Assembly (NCBI GenBank): GCA_938091165.1
Contig: CALKNK010000030.1
Coordinates: forward strand, 1 to 60,349
From: an uncultured Ilumatobacter sp.
GTDB taxonomy: Bacteria; Actinomycetota; Acidimicrobiia; Acidimicrobiales; Ilumatobacteraceae
Direction: 5' to 3'
DNA: 60,349 bases
Shown: one piece after another, positions 16,883 to 24,817 of the stretch
Numbering within the stretch: position 1 is the stretch's first letter
Layout of the letters: each line of letters begins with the position of its first letter
Made by a program: the position numbers and the translations under genes
Notes under the pieces: generated by a model
Databases searched by the model: none
Told to the model about the DNA's origin: nothing
Seen by the model: only the letters and a program-made list of their open reading frames with translations

Positions 16883-17959
16883 TCAGAATCCGTAACTGGC
16901 CGCGAGTTCAGGGTCGCTCACAGACAAGGCCTTGGCCAGTTCGACAACGACGTGGCACTGCTTGACCGAAGCGTCATCTTCCATTTTGCCGTCAAGCATC
17001 AACGCCCCGGTGCCATCGCCCATCGCTGCGATCACCCGCTGAGCATGTGCGACGTCGGTTGGGTCAGGACTGAAGACCTTTTTGGCAACGTCAATCTGGA
17101 CGGGGTGCAAGCTCCAGGCGCCCACGCAGCCAAGGAGGTAGGCGTTGCGGAACTGGTCTTCGCAAGCAACCGTGTCCTTGATATCGCCAAACGGCCCGTA
17201 GAACGGGAGGATGCCGTTCATCACGCAAGCGTCGACCATTCGTGCAATGGTGTAGTGCCAAAGATCTTGTTGATATGTGGTGCGATCAGCGTTGATATCG
17301 GTCTCAACCGTGCCGTCTTCCTGAGTCGCCAATGGCGGATCGGAGCGCACCAGGTAGCCAGGGTGACCTCCACCAACCCGAGTGGTCTTCATTCGACGGT
17401 TGGCAGCAAGGTCGGCCGGACCAAGTGACAAGCCCTGCATGCGCGGCGAGGCTGCGCAGATCTCTTCGACATTGGCCATGCCTCTTGCGGTCTCAAGAAT
17501 GGCGTGCACGAGGATCGGTCGCGTAAGCCCTGCCTTAGCCTCAAGTTGAGCCAGCAGGCGGTCGACATAGTGGATGTCCTCCGGACCCTCGACTTTCGGG
17601 ATCATGATGACGTCGAGTGCCTCACCAGCTTCAAGCACCGCAGCGGTCAAGTCGTCCAGACCCCAAGGCGAGTCAAGACTGTTGACTCGGGTCCAGAACT
17701 GGGTGGCACCGAAGTCAACCGTCTGAGCGACTTCAACTAACCCAGCTCGTGCAGCCTCTTTTTGATCCGCTGGAACCCCATCTTCAAGGTTGGCGAGCAA
17801 AATGTCGACCGTCGGCGCGATCTGCGACACCTTCGAGCGCATCTTCTCGTTCGCCGCCGGGAAGAAGTGAATCATCCGACTCGGCGGGAACGGGATCTCG
17901 CGGACGGGCGCCGGGGCACCAACGGCGAGGGGACGGAAGAAGTCTTTAGCGGGACGCAT
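16883..17959 (-). CDS. Malyl-CoA / beta-methylmalyl-CoA lyase-like protein
   Basis: HpcH/HpaI-family lyase of about 359 aa. Motifs: SRMIHFFPAANEKM, ILLANLEDGVPADQKE with Glu-Asp for Mg2+, HAILETARGMANVEEI with the second metal Glu, LSLGPADLAANR, and GAWSLHPVQIDVA. The long insert (GGGHPGYLVRSDPP to YQQDLWHYTIARMVDA) is typical of the larger actinobacterial CoA-ester lyases. It should split malyl-CoA to glyoxylate and acetyl-CoA, or beta-methylmalyl-CoA to glyoxylate and propionyl-CoA. The start MRPAKDFF at 17959 is preferred; an upstream start at 18025 would overlap mutY by 26 nt. Context with a MaoC hydratase supports an ethylmalonyl-CoA role. Confidence 0.85.
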   Translation of the reverse strand: MRPAKDFFRPLAVGAPAPVREIPFPPSRMIHFFPAANEKMRSKVSQIAPTVDILLANLEDGVPADQKEAARAGLVEVAQTVDFGATQFWTRVNSLDSPWGLDDLTAAVLEAGEALDVIMIPKVEGPEDIHYVDRLLAQLEAKAGLTRPILVHAILETARGMANVEEICAASPRMQGLSLGPADLAANRRMKTTRVGGGHPGYLVRSDPPLATQEDGTVETDINADRTTYQQDLWHYTIARMVDACVMNGILPFYGPFGDIKDTVACEDQFRNAYLLGCVGAWSLHPVQIDVAKKVFSPDPTDVAHAQRVIAAMGDGTGALMLDGKMEDDASVKQCHVVVELAKALSVSDPELAASYGF

Positions 17960-17999
17960 CAAACCCAACGATAGATCGGTTGGAGGATCAGGCAGGAAC

Positions 18000-18842
18000 T
18001 CACTCGGGCAGGTGGACCGTGTCATCCGACACGATCACGAGCCCGTCGGCTACGAGCCCGGCGATGATCGAGTCATCGAAGTCAGCTGCGGGCCGGGCCT
18101 CTACACCGACTGCAGCGAGAACTTTGCCACGCGCTTGTCGAGCGCTGCCTTCAAACCGGGCTTGTTTGCCGCTCACCCCTGCTGACCCGGTCGCAGGGTC
18201 TGGGTGAGGGCGGCCTGCAAGCTGCCAGCTACACGATCCCGCAAGCGGACAAGGAATACACGTCGGGGTCGGGCGGCACAGTGTGGCCCCAAGATCCATG
18301 ACAACCTGGTTCCAGACCCAACCCTGGCCGTCAGGAACTGCCTCATCAGCACGCTCCTGGGCACGTTTGGGTGTGAGCCGCTCTCCTGATGTGCGCGCCA
18401 AAATGCGCGCGACGTTCGTGTCGACCACTGCCACATCGCGCTCAAAGGCAAAAGCCAGCACGGCGCGAGCCGTGTACGGGCCGATTCCAGGAAGGTCGAG
18501 CAGATCGTCAAGATCGTCAGGCAACTGGCCATCGTGCAATTCGACGACAATGGCGGCTGCTGCTTGCAGGTTTCGGGCGCGTCGCGGATATCCAAGACCT
18601 TGCCACAGTCGCAGGACATCGCCGAGCGACGCTACGGCACAATCAGCAGGCGTCGGGAACGCTGTGAGGAACGCATGCCACTTCGGAATCACGCGCTCGA
18701 CCTGGGTCTGCTGAAGCATCACCTCGCTGACGAGAATTCGCCATGGATCGCGCTCGGTGCGCCAAGGCAAGTCACGCATCGCAGGCACTCCCCATTTCAG
18801 CACCGCGTCGGCATCAAGCGGACCGCCTGCTTGTTGGCTCAC
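18000..18842 (-). CDS. mutY: A/G-specific adenine DNA glycosylase MutY
   Basis: Removes adenine mispaired with 8-oxoguanine. The HhH-GPD core is complete: LPWR, SEVMLQQTQVERVIP with the catalytic Glu, LPGIGPYTARAVLAFAF hairpin, and DTNVARIL with the catalytic Asp. The [4Fe-4S] loop shows four cysteines in C-x6-C-x2-C-x5-C spacing (CRPTPTCIPCPLAGSC). At 280 aa it lacks the C-terminal NUDIX-like 8-oxoG recognition domain of E. coli MutY and ends in a short winged segment, as in several actinobacterial enzymes. The GTG start overlaps the methyltransferase stop by 4 nt. Confidence 0.93.
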   Translation of the reverse strand: MSQQAGGPLDADAVLKWGVPAMRDLPWRTERDPWRILVSEVMLQQTQVERVIPKWHAFLTAFPTPADCAVASLGDVLRLWQGLGYPRRARNLQAAAAIVVELHDGQLPDDLDDLLDLPGIGPYTARAVLAFAFERDVAVVDTNVARILARTSGERLTPKRAQERADEAVPDGQGWVWNQVVMDLGATLCRPTPTCIPCPLAGSCSWQLAGRPHPDPATGSAGVSGKQARFEGSARQARGKVLAAVGVEARPAADFDDSIIAGLVADGLVIVSDDTVHLPE

Positions 18843-19642
18843 GCCGGGGTGGCCGCAACCAACGGTGACCAGATCGTTGTGGTCCGGTACGGATGCGGGA
18901 TCGTCTTGACATCGCTACCGAATTGTCGCTCAATTGCCTGGCGCGTGCGGGTGAGCACGGCGAGCCGTTCGTCGGGCGGTCGCACGCTGACATAGCTGCG
19001 AGACAACATGTCCGCAAGCACACCCTCAACGCTCGTTAGGTGCTCCCAACGGCATTCGAAAGTCTCAGCCTGCCCGAAGCCCGGATTCGCATCAATGATT
19101 TCGACAACCGGATACTCTCCGACGACGGCCGGCGCAACGGCAGCGCGTTTTTCGTCGGCCACGTCAACGAGCCAAGACGCCGCGTCAACGTCATCTGTAT
19201 TCCAAATCATTCCGACACCGCCACCGGGCTTTAGCACCCGAGCGATTTCATCGAGAGCGACTTGCGGATCGAACCAGTGAAACGCCTGCCCCACGAGGAC
19301 TGCATCAAACGTGCAAGCAGGGAATGGGATCTGTTCGGCGATTCCGTCGAGCACCTCGACATCAGGCACGGCTCGACTGAACTCGGCACGCATCTGACCG
19401 AGAGGTTCAACTGCGTGAAGGTTGCAGATCACGGGCAGCAATCGCGTCAACTTGCCGGTCCCCGCAGCAAGGTCGAGCACGAAGTTTTCGCGCTCGAAGG
19501 CGCCGCAGTCGTCCCAGAAGGTCAGCGCCTCGTCAGGGTATTCGGGCCTACCAAGCTCGTATGCCGCCGCTATTTCTCCGAATGACTGCGCAAGCCTGAC
19601 CCGATCGAGATCGGAGAGCTTCGATTCAGTCGGCCCAGACAT
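18839..19642 (-). CDS. Class I SAM-dependent methyltransferase
   Basis: Methyltransferase-11 type protein of about 267 aa. Motif I is VLDLAAGTGKLTRLL, motif II has the acidic residue in HAVEPLGQM, then DGIAEQIPFPACTFDAVLVGQAFHWF and the post-motif VLKPGGGVGMIWN. The substrate cannot be told. The ATG at 19642 is favoured because it overlaps the MaoC gene end by 17 nt; in-frame starts at 19654 and 19666 exist. It sits inside the operon between the MaoC hydratase and mutY, with no obvious functional link to either. Confidence 0.85.
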   Translation of the reverse strand: MSGPTESKLSDLDRVRLAQSFGEIAAAYELGRPEYPDEALTFWDDCGAFERENFVLDLAAGTGKLTRLLPVICNLHAVEPLGQMRAEFSRAVPDVEVLDGIAEQIPFPACTFDAVLVGQAFHWFDPQVALDEIARVLKPGGGVGMIWNTDDVDAASWLVDVADEKRAAVAPAVVGEYPVVEIIDANPGFGQAETFECRWEHLTSVEGVLADMLSRSYVSVRPPDERLAVLTRTRQAIERQFGSDVKTIPHPYRTTTIWSPLVAATPA

Positions 19643-20141
19643 CAGTGCCGTCATACGGCCGAGCACGCTCAGGCGCGGCGTCTCTTCTCCAGATCAGCAC
19701 CTTGCGTTTGAAGTAGCAGACTTCCTGACCGTCTTGATTGAAGCCCTTAGTCTCGACCGTAACGATGCCACGGTCGGGCTTTGACTTCGACTCCTTTACC
19801 TCAAGAACACGAGTTTCGGCATGAATGGTGTCGCCGTGGAATGTCGGAAACTTGTGCTGAAGTGTTTCGACTTCGAGATTCGCAATGGCGGCACCGCTCA
19901 CATCGGGGACACTCATCCCCAGCACCAGGCTGTAGACGAGGTTGCCGACGACAACATTGCGTCCTTGCACCGACTCAGCTGCAAACCAATCGTTGGTGTG
20001 CAGCGGGTGGTGATTCATTGTGATCATGCAGAAGAGATGGTCGTCGTATTCAGTGATGGTCTTACCGGGCCAGTGGCGAAGGATGTCACCAGGGGCGAAA
20101 TCTTCGAGGCATCGGCCGAACGGGCGCTCATGTGTCGTCAT
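19626..20141 (-). CDS. MaoC family hydratase, mesaconyl-CoA hydratase type
   Basis: A 171 aa single hot-dog domain. The segments HWPGKTITEYDDHLFCMITMN, NVVVGNLVYSLVLGMSVPD and PTFHGDTIHAETRVLE match the actinobacterial MaoC proteins linked to the ethylmalonyl-CoA pathway, which add water to mesaconyl-CoA giving beta-methylmalyl-CoA. Known from family: the related Rhodobacter enzyme is about twice this size. The ATG at 20141 is chosen, 14 nt inside the end of the upstream membrane protein gene. Two CoA-ester lyases that would use its product follow downstream in the same operon. Confidence 0.82.
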   Translation of the reverse strand: MTTHERPFGRCLEDFAPGDILRHWPGKTITEYDDHLFCMITMNHHPLHTNDWFAAESVQGRNVVVGNLVYSLVLGMSVPDVSGAAIANLEVETLQHKFPTFHGDTIHAETRVLEVKESKSKPDRGIVTVETKGFNQDGQEVCYFKRKVLIWRRDAAPERARPYDGTDVWAD

Positions 20142-21552
20142 GAATGGGCAACGTATCGCCCGGATCACTGTCTGATCCAAACCCAGCCTCGCCCTTTTCC
20201 TGGCCGTCATCATCTACACGAAGCTCGGCAGGCGCAGTGAGGTCGACGGGACTCAGGTCGACGTTGTCGATCAATTCGATACCATCAGTCGTTGTAGCCA
20301 CATCAGCGACAGAAGCACGCCGACCCCACCGGAGAGCAAAATCGATTTTGGTCTCGCCTTTCGCTGCCTCGGTCCGAGCGAGATCACGCAGATTGCCGAG
20401 CCGGTCGCGCCTCTCGATCTTCCAGGGCCCGACGCGCAACGAGGCGTAGGCCACAGCGCCAAGGAAGATCGGGAAGAAGAACTGGGCGAATCGATAGGCG
20501 GCGACACCAAGCGTTGCAACGTTCTCAGTCAGCCCAAATGAAATAAACAACCCGACGTAAGCAATGTCGACGTAGCCAAGCCCACCGGGAGTGATCGGAA
20601 CTGCCGCGAGGAGGTTGGCGAACCCGAACGCAACGATAAGGGCATCGATATCAAGCGAGCCACCAAACGCTCGCAGAAAGACCCACAGTGCAGCAGCATC
20701 GAAAAGCCAGTTCAGTAGCGCGAAAATTACGACCCGCTTGAGCAGGGCACGATCGCTAATCAGTTCCTCAAGCCGTTCAGCAATCTGGTGGAGCGCACCT
20801 GCAAGCCGATCTTCGTTCACTCGAAGTTTGCGCGCAATCCACCGGATGAACTGCTCAGAACGCCCCTGTCCTTCCATGATCCCGATGACAAGGAATGCAG
20901 CGATACCGATCACGATGATGCCGGTTAACGCGGCTGTTCCATATACCGGGTTAACGCCACGCCGAGGAATTGAGACGATGAGCCCGACCCAGAAGACAAG
21001 GTTCAGCACCACTGCCGAGCCAATGCCAGCAGTCGCGAGCGCGAAGCCAGCATCAGGGCCCCTAATTCCGGACAGGGTGAGCAGTCGGTAGCCCAATGCC
21101 GAGCCCGCCGCATTGCCACCCGGCACGACATTGGTCAGCGCCTTTGTTGACAGCTGGATGCGGAACATCCGCATCCCCGATATCGATGAACCGGCCTCAC
21201 CGAGCGAAGCACGAGTGAGCAGCGAGTAGAAGAACAGCGCAATGATTTCCAACGCGAGCCCAACAACGAGCAGAACTGGACTGACGTTACGAAGTTCGTT
21301 GGCTGCCTGAACGAACTTGGGCAACAAGCCGATAGCGAACCAGACGATGAGTGCGAACAGGGCCATTCTGACGCCGAATCGGACCGGACGGATGCGTGGT
21401 TTCAACTTCACTGAAGGCTGGGGCGATGCGGCCGACTCGCCGGCCGGCAAACCCTCACGGTCCATTTCGTGGGTCGTATCGTGGGCGTTCTGCGGCCTTG
21501 ATTCAAGCTCACCCGGCTCACCCGGCTCAACAATCACCTCTACTTCATACAT
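20128..21552 (-). CDS. YbhN/UPF0104-family membrane protein (lysylphosphatidylglycerol synthase TM region)
   Basis: Polytopic membrane protein of about 474 aa. A hydrophilic N-terminal 60 residues includes a PGEPGE repeat, followed by about eight helices from VRMALFALIVWFAIGLLPKF onward. Family marks: TNVVPGGNAAGSALGYRLL, and PITPGGLGYVDIAYV, typical of the LPG-synthase transmembrane domain fold (flippase-like proteins). A hydrophilic acidic tail of about 90 residues ends the protein. The ATG at 21552 is preferred over a GTG at 21570. It appears to be the first gene of the operon that continues to the CitE-like gene, with its end overlapping the MaoC start. Confidence 0.85.
   Translation of the reverse strand: MYEVEVIVEPGEPGELESRPQNAHDTTHEMDREGLPAGESAASPQPSVKLKPRIRPVRFGVRMALFALIVWFAIGLLPKFVQAANELRNVSPVLLVVGLALEIIALFFYSLLTRASLGEAGSSISGMRMFRIQLSTKALTNVVPGGNAAGSALGYRLLTLSGIRGPDAGFALATAGIGSAVVLNLVFWVGLIVSIPRRGVNPVYGTAALTGIIVIGIAAFLVIGIMEGQGRSEQFIRWIARKLRVNEDRLAGALHQIAERLEELISDRALLKRVVIFALLNWLFDAAALWVFLRAFGGSLDIDALIVAFGFANLLAAVPITPGGLGYVDIAYVGLFISFGLTENVATLGVAAYRFAQFFFPIFLGAVAYASLRVGPWKIERRDRLGNLRDLARTEAAKGETKIDFALRWGRRASVADVATTTDGIELIDNVDLSPVDLTAPAELRVDDDGQEKGEAGFGSDSDPGDTLPIHDDT
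21518..21542. repeat. 9-bp tandem repeat in coding sequence
   Basis: The unit cacccggct is repeated just inside the start of the YbhN-like gene, giving a PGEPGE dipeptide-like pattern in the cytosolic tail. It is in frame and does not disturb the gene. Confidence 0.6.
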
Positions 21553-21618
21553 GATGAGCGGGCGTGACACAGCGCATTGGGGCAGGAACGAGAGTCTTGC
21601 CGCTCCAAGCTCAGCCGA

Positions 21619-22629
21619 TCAGTTGCGGCCTGATCCACTCAATGTCCAAAGCATTGCTTTCAGTCGCGCGCGAAGTGCTGGCGCAACGGAAATGTCGGTC
21701 TGCCCGAGATGGACAAACACGATCTCAGCATTCGGGATAACCACGATGAACTGGCCTGCGTAACCATGGCAGGCGTAGCTGCCCGGGAAGTCGGGCCAGG
21801 TCCACCAGTGCCGTCCGTAACCGTAACCGGTCTCGTTGTCGATGGCGATCTGGTGTGCCGCATGCGCCGTCCATCCGGGAGGAAGAATCCGTTCGCCGTT
21901 TCCGAGGTCGGCCACGCCGTCGTGACGGTAGAGCTCGCCGAACTGCACAAAATCGCGAGCCGACGCATAGACGTAGGACGACCCGACGAAGTCGCCTGCG
22001 CCGTCGAACTTCGGTTCGGCCGACGCCATGCCTGCCGGACCGAAGAGCCGAGCGGTGAGGAAAGCGCGCATAGCGGCCTCGCGCTTTGCTGGGTCGCCAC
22101 CAGCTGATCCGTTGACAATGTCCCCAATGATGCGAGCGACGATGTTTGTCGTTCCTGACGAGTAGCTCCACTTCGTGCCAGGTTCATGAATTAGGGGTTG
22201 GCTTGCTGCGTATTCGGCGTGACTCGGTCCACTGTCGCCGAAGAGCATTTCGAGGCAGTTCGATGTCTCACCGTCGATGTAGTCCTCGATGAAGTGGAGG
22301 CCTGAGCGCATCTCGAGCAGCTGCAGCGTGGTGATCTCAGCCTTCGGCGTACCCGCCCATGCGTCAACCGGTGCCGGAGCGTCGATATCAAGAAGCCCGT
22401 CAGCGACCAGGATCCCGACCGCTGCGTGGGTGATCGACTTGGCCATGCTCCACGAGATCAGCGTCGAGCCTGCGTCGAGGTTCAATGACGGCTGAAAATC
22501 ATTGGCAACTTGACTGCCATAACGTTCGGCGATTACCTCTCCATGCTGTTGAATCAGCAATGCGAGTGTCTGCCCCTCGCTCTCGGGGCGAGAGAACAAG
22601 GAGTCAACGAGCGAGGCGACTTCTGACAT
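21619..22629 (-). CDS. Serine hydrolase, beta-lactamase/esterase family (class C-like fold)
   Basis: Penicillin-binding-protein-like esterase of about 336 aa. The nucleophile motif S-x-x-K is SMAK, the second motif Tyr is in KWSYSSGTTN, and the third (usually HxG/KTG-like) corresponds to CHGYAGQF near the C-terminus. GYGYGRHWWTWPD precedes it, as in 6-aminohexanoate-oligomer hydrolase-like proteins. No signal peptide is present with the ATG at 22629. The longer open frame upstream (to 22704) merely translates a heptamer repeat array and is not taken as coding. The substrate is unknown. Confidence 0.9.
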   Translation of the reverse strand: MSEVASLVDSLFSRPESEGQTLALLIQQHGEVIAERYGSQVANDFQPSLNLDAGSTLISWSMAKSITHAAVGILVADGLLDIDAPAPVDAWAGTPKAEITTLQLLEMRSGLHFIEDYIDGETSNCLEMLFGDSGPSHAEYAASQPLIHEPGTKWSYSSGTTNIVARIIGDIVNGSAGGDPAKREAAMRAFLTARLFGPAGMASAEPKFDGAGDFVGSSYVYASARDFVQFGELYRHDGVADLGNGERILPPGWTAHAAHQIAIDNETGYGYGRHWWTWPDFPGSYACHGYAGQFIVVIPNAEIVFVHLGQTDISVAPALRARLKAMLWTLSGSGRN

Positions 22630-22640
22630 CTGCGCACCGT

Positions 22641-22682
22641 AGCTTGGAGCTTGGAGCTTGGAGCTTGAAGCTTGAAGCTTCG
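22641..22682. repeat. Heptanucleotide tandem array (AGCTTGG-type), 6 units
   Basis: Six 7-bp units (agcttgg three times, agcttga twice, agcttcg once) lie 12 bp upstream of the serine hydrolase start. Because the unit length is seven, the array has no stable reading frame; translated, it gives SSKLQAPS-like peptides that often pollute gene calls. It looks like a variable intergenic microsatellite. Confidence 0.85.
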
Positions 22683-22712
22683 GAACAGATTGCCTCGCAG
22701 CCAACCGGAGCG

Positions 22713-23801
22713 TCAGACGAGGCGAGCGGAGAGGTCGACCAGGCCGGGGACGTCGTGGATGTCAACCTCAAGCAACGGCAACTCGATGATTGGGACATCA
22801 CCTGCCAGCACCTCAAGTTCCGCGAGTTCAGCGCGCTCGGCCGCTGCGAGGCTGGTCAGTTCTTCATGCCAAGCAACATGATCGGCAAGGGGCCCTTCGT
22901 CGAGATCAGCGAGCAGCAAAGCATCATCGGCGTTGAGCAGCTTGGGCATCGGATGAACGAGGTTGACTACGAGACCAGCGAAAGGGAACTTTTTCTCATG
23001 CAACGCTTTGAGTAAATGTTTGGCTTCGCCGACTGCTTCAGACCGCGGGCTCGACACAACGACAAATGCGGTGTTGTCGTCTCGCAGCAGCGCGGAGACT
23101 TCCTGAGCTCGCTTACGGAGACCACTTTCGATGTTGGCGAGCGATCGAAAGAACCCAATGGTGTCCTCGACGATCTGCGGGCCGGCAAGTCGCTTCACGG
23201 CCCATAGGAACATTGAGGCAGCGGTGTCAGTAATTTTTGCGAAGGCCCGCTGGCCAGCAGTGAGAGCACGGTAAACCGGATGGCCGAGGAAGCCGACCAG
23301 ACGGTCGGGGGCTTCGAGCAGGTCGATGGCGTGCCGGCTCGGCGGGGTATCGACAATGACTAGGTCCCACGCTCCACTTGTGTGTAGCTGGTGCAGCCGT
23401 TCGATGGCCATGTACTCCTGTGCACCTGACAGAGATCCAGATATTGCCTGGTAGACAGGGTTGTTGAGGACCGAATCAGCTTGTTTCTTGTTGCTTGACT
23501 GATCGTGGACGAGACGGTCAAACGTCTGCTTTGCATCAAGCATAAGCGCCCAGAGTTCGCCTTTGTTGGCGCCCGTGGTGACCCCAGGGACCTGGTGCGG
23601 CTCATCGGCTTCTGCATCGTCACCAAGCCCGAGTGCGTCTGCGAGACGGCGAGCAGGATCGACGGTGACCACGACAGTTCGTCGGCCCGCCCGTGCCGCA
23701 GCGACGCCCAGCGCAGCAGCTGTGGTCGTCTTGCCTACTCCTCCCGGGCCGCAGGTGAGCATCAGCTTGGCCTCAGTGACGGCGATTTCAAGCGGAGTCA
23801 C
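22713..23801 (-). CDS. ArsA/Get3-like ATPase, subunit with intact P-loop lysine
   Basis: ArsA-family (deviant Walker A) ATPase of 362 aa. The P-loop is CGPGGVGKTT: Lys24 that holds the phosphates is kept, but the family's signature lysine at the third position is Pro19 (codon ccg at 23745-23747). Switch regions: VVTVDPARRLADALG and IVDTPPSRHAIDLL. The C-terminal part has VVSSPRSEAVGEA and VVNLVHP nucleobase-side motifs. No arsenite-binding cysteines are seen. It overlaps the upstream ArsA-like gene by 4 nt (GTG start in the stop). Actinobacteria commonly carry such a pair, for example M. tuberculosis Rv3679-Rv3680; the function there is linked to stress tolerance and remains unsettled. Confidence 0.9.
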   Translation of the reverse strand: MTPLEIAVTEAKLMLTCGPGGVGKTTTAAALGVAAARAGRRTVVVTVDPARRLADALGLGDDAEADEPHQVPGVTTGANKGELWALMLDAKQTFDRLVHDQSSNKKQADSVLNNPVYQAISGSLSGAQEYMAIERLHQLHTSGAWDLVIVDTPPSRHAIDLLEAPDRLVGFLGHPVYRALTAGQRAFAKITDTAASMFLWAVKRLAGPQIVEDTIGFFRSLANIESGLRKRAQEVSALLRDDNTAFVVVSSPRSEAVGEAKHLLKALHEKKFPFAGLVVNLVHPMPKLLNADDALLLADLDEGPLADHVAWHEELTSLAAAERAELAELEVLAGDVPIIELPLLEVDIHDVPGLVDLSARLV

Positions 23802-24757
23802 TGCACCGCACCAATCGGGACAGCACTAGCAAGAGCGTCGGCAATGACCATCAGATCGACAGAGTCAAGTCGTGGCGTGGCAAGACGAGGCAGCGTGATG
23901 ATCGGCTCCGTGCGGGCAGATACGAGTCGGTCTATTTGCTGGCGCTGTTGGACTAGTCGGCCCCGGCCAAACGTCGCAGCAGACTCAAGCGATTTCTTTG
24001 CAGCCGTCGACAGCTTGATCTTGTGCGAGCGTGCAGCCATTGCCGGTGACTTGTCGAGTCCAGGACGGTTAGGCCAGCATGCGTTGACCACAAGTGGCAG
24101 AAGGGAAATTCCTAAGTCATCACCGAGTTCGTTGGCCAGCTCAATCATTTCGGTGATTGGAGTCTCCTCAGGCAACGCAACGAGCAGCGCCATGCAGCGT
24201 CCAGGGTCAGCGAGCATCTCGCTCACTTCTCGGGCTTGGTCGAGGACAGGACCGGACTTCACGACGTCAGAGAGGCCCGAAGCCGATCCGAGGAAAGGTG
24301 CTGCGTGACCGGCAGGCGGAGCGTCAACAATGATGAGGTCAGCGGTTTTATTTCGTTCGAGTTCTTTGATCTTGCCCAGCACCAGCAAATGTTCAAGCCC
24401 GGGCGTCGCTGCGGCGATCATTGGGAGAGAGGCAGCCGAGGCAGCACGACGTAGCAGTCCTCCGACGCCCTTCAGCTCGAGGTAGTCGCTAAAGGCTTGC
24501 TCAGCGGGAATACTTCGGGCGCGAATCGTGCCGCCTTCAGGACCACCAACCTTACGTTGCAGAACCTGGTCGCGGTCATTGATCTCGCGGCCACCAAGCA
24601 GTTTGCCCATGCCCGGTCGACCGTCAACGGCTATGAACAGGACATCGGCGCCCTGCTGCGCTGCTGCAAGGGCGTGTGCGGCGGCGACGGTCGACGAGCC
24701 AACGCCGCCCTTACCGGCGACAACGACGACGCCGCTCTGCGTGAGCCAGTTCGTCAT
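23798..24757 (-). CDS. ArsA/Get3-like ATPase, subunit lacking the P-loop lysine
   Basis: Partner ArsA-family protein of 319 aa. Its P-loop reads AGKGGVGSST: the signature lysine Lys16 is present, but the catalytic P-loop lysine is Ser21 (codon tcg at 24695-24697). The rest of the fold is conserved: VLFIAVDGRPGMGKLLG (switch I-like Asp), LIIVDAPPAGHAAPFL (switch II), and VVNACWPNRPG. Alone it should bind ATP poorly. Together with the overlapping downstream gene, which has the opposite defect, it probably forms a heterodimer (see findings). It is the first of the two genes, with the HMG-CoA lyase gene 60 nt upstream on the same strand. Confidence 0.88.
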   Translation of the reverse strand: MTNWLTQSGVVVVAGKGGVGSSTVAAAHALAAAQQGADVLFIAVDGRPGMGKLLGGREINDRDQVLQRKVGGPEGGTIRARSIPAEQAFSDYLELKGVGGLLRRAASAASLPMIAAATPGLEHLLVLGKIKELERNKTADLIIVDAPPAGHAAPFLGSASGLSDVVKSGPVLDQAREVSEMLADPGRCMALLVALPEETPITEMIELANELGDDLGISLLPLVVNACWPNRPGLDKSPAMAARSHKIKLSTAAKKSLESAATFGRGRLVQQRQQIDRLVSARTEPIITLPRLATPRLDSVDLMVIADALASAVPIGAVQ

Positions 24758-24817
24758 CGACAGATCGAGTTATCAACATCGGTCATTGATGTCACGGTAT
24801 CTGCAGAATTTGCGTCG

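Noticed and set aside
22630..22704. SSKLQAPS-like N-terminal extension of the serine hydrolase
   Set aside because: It is the translation of a heptamer repeat, starts without ribosome binding site, and the family begins near MSEVASL at 22629.
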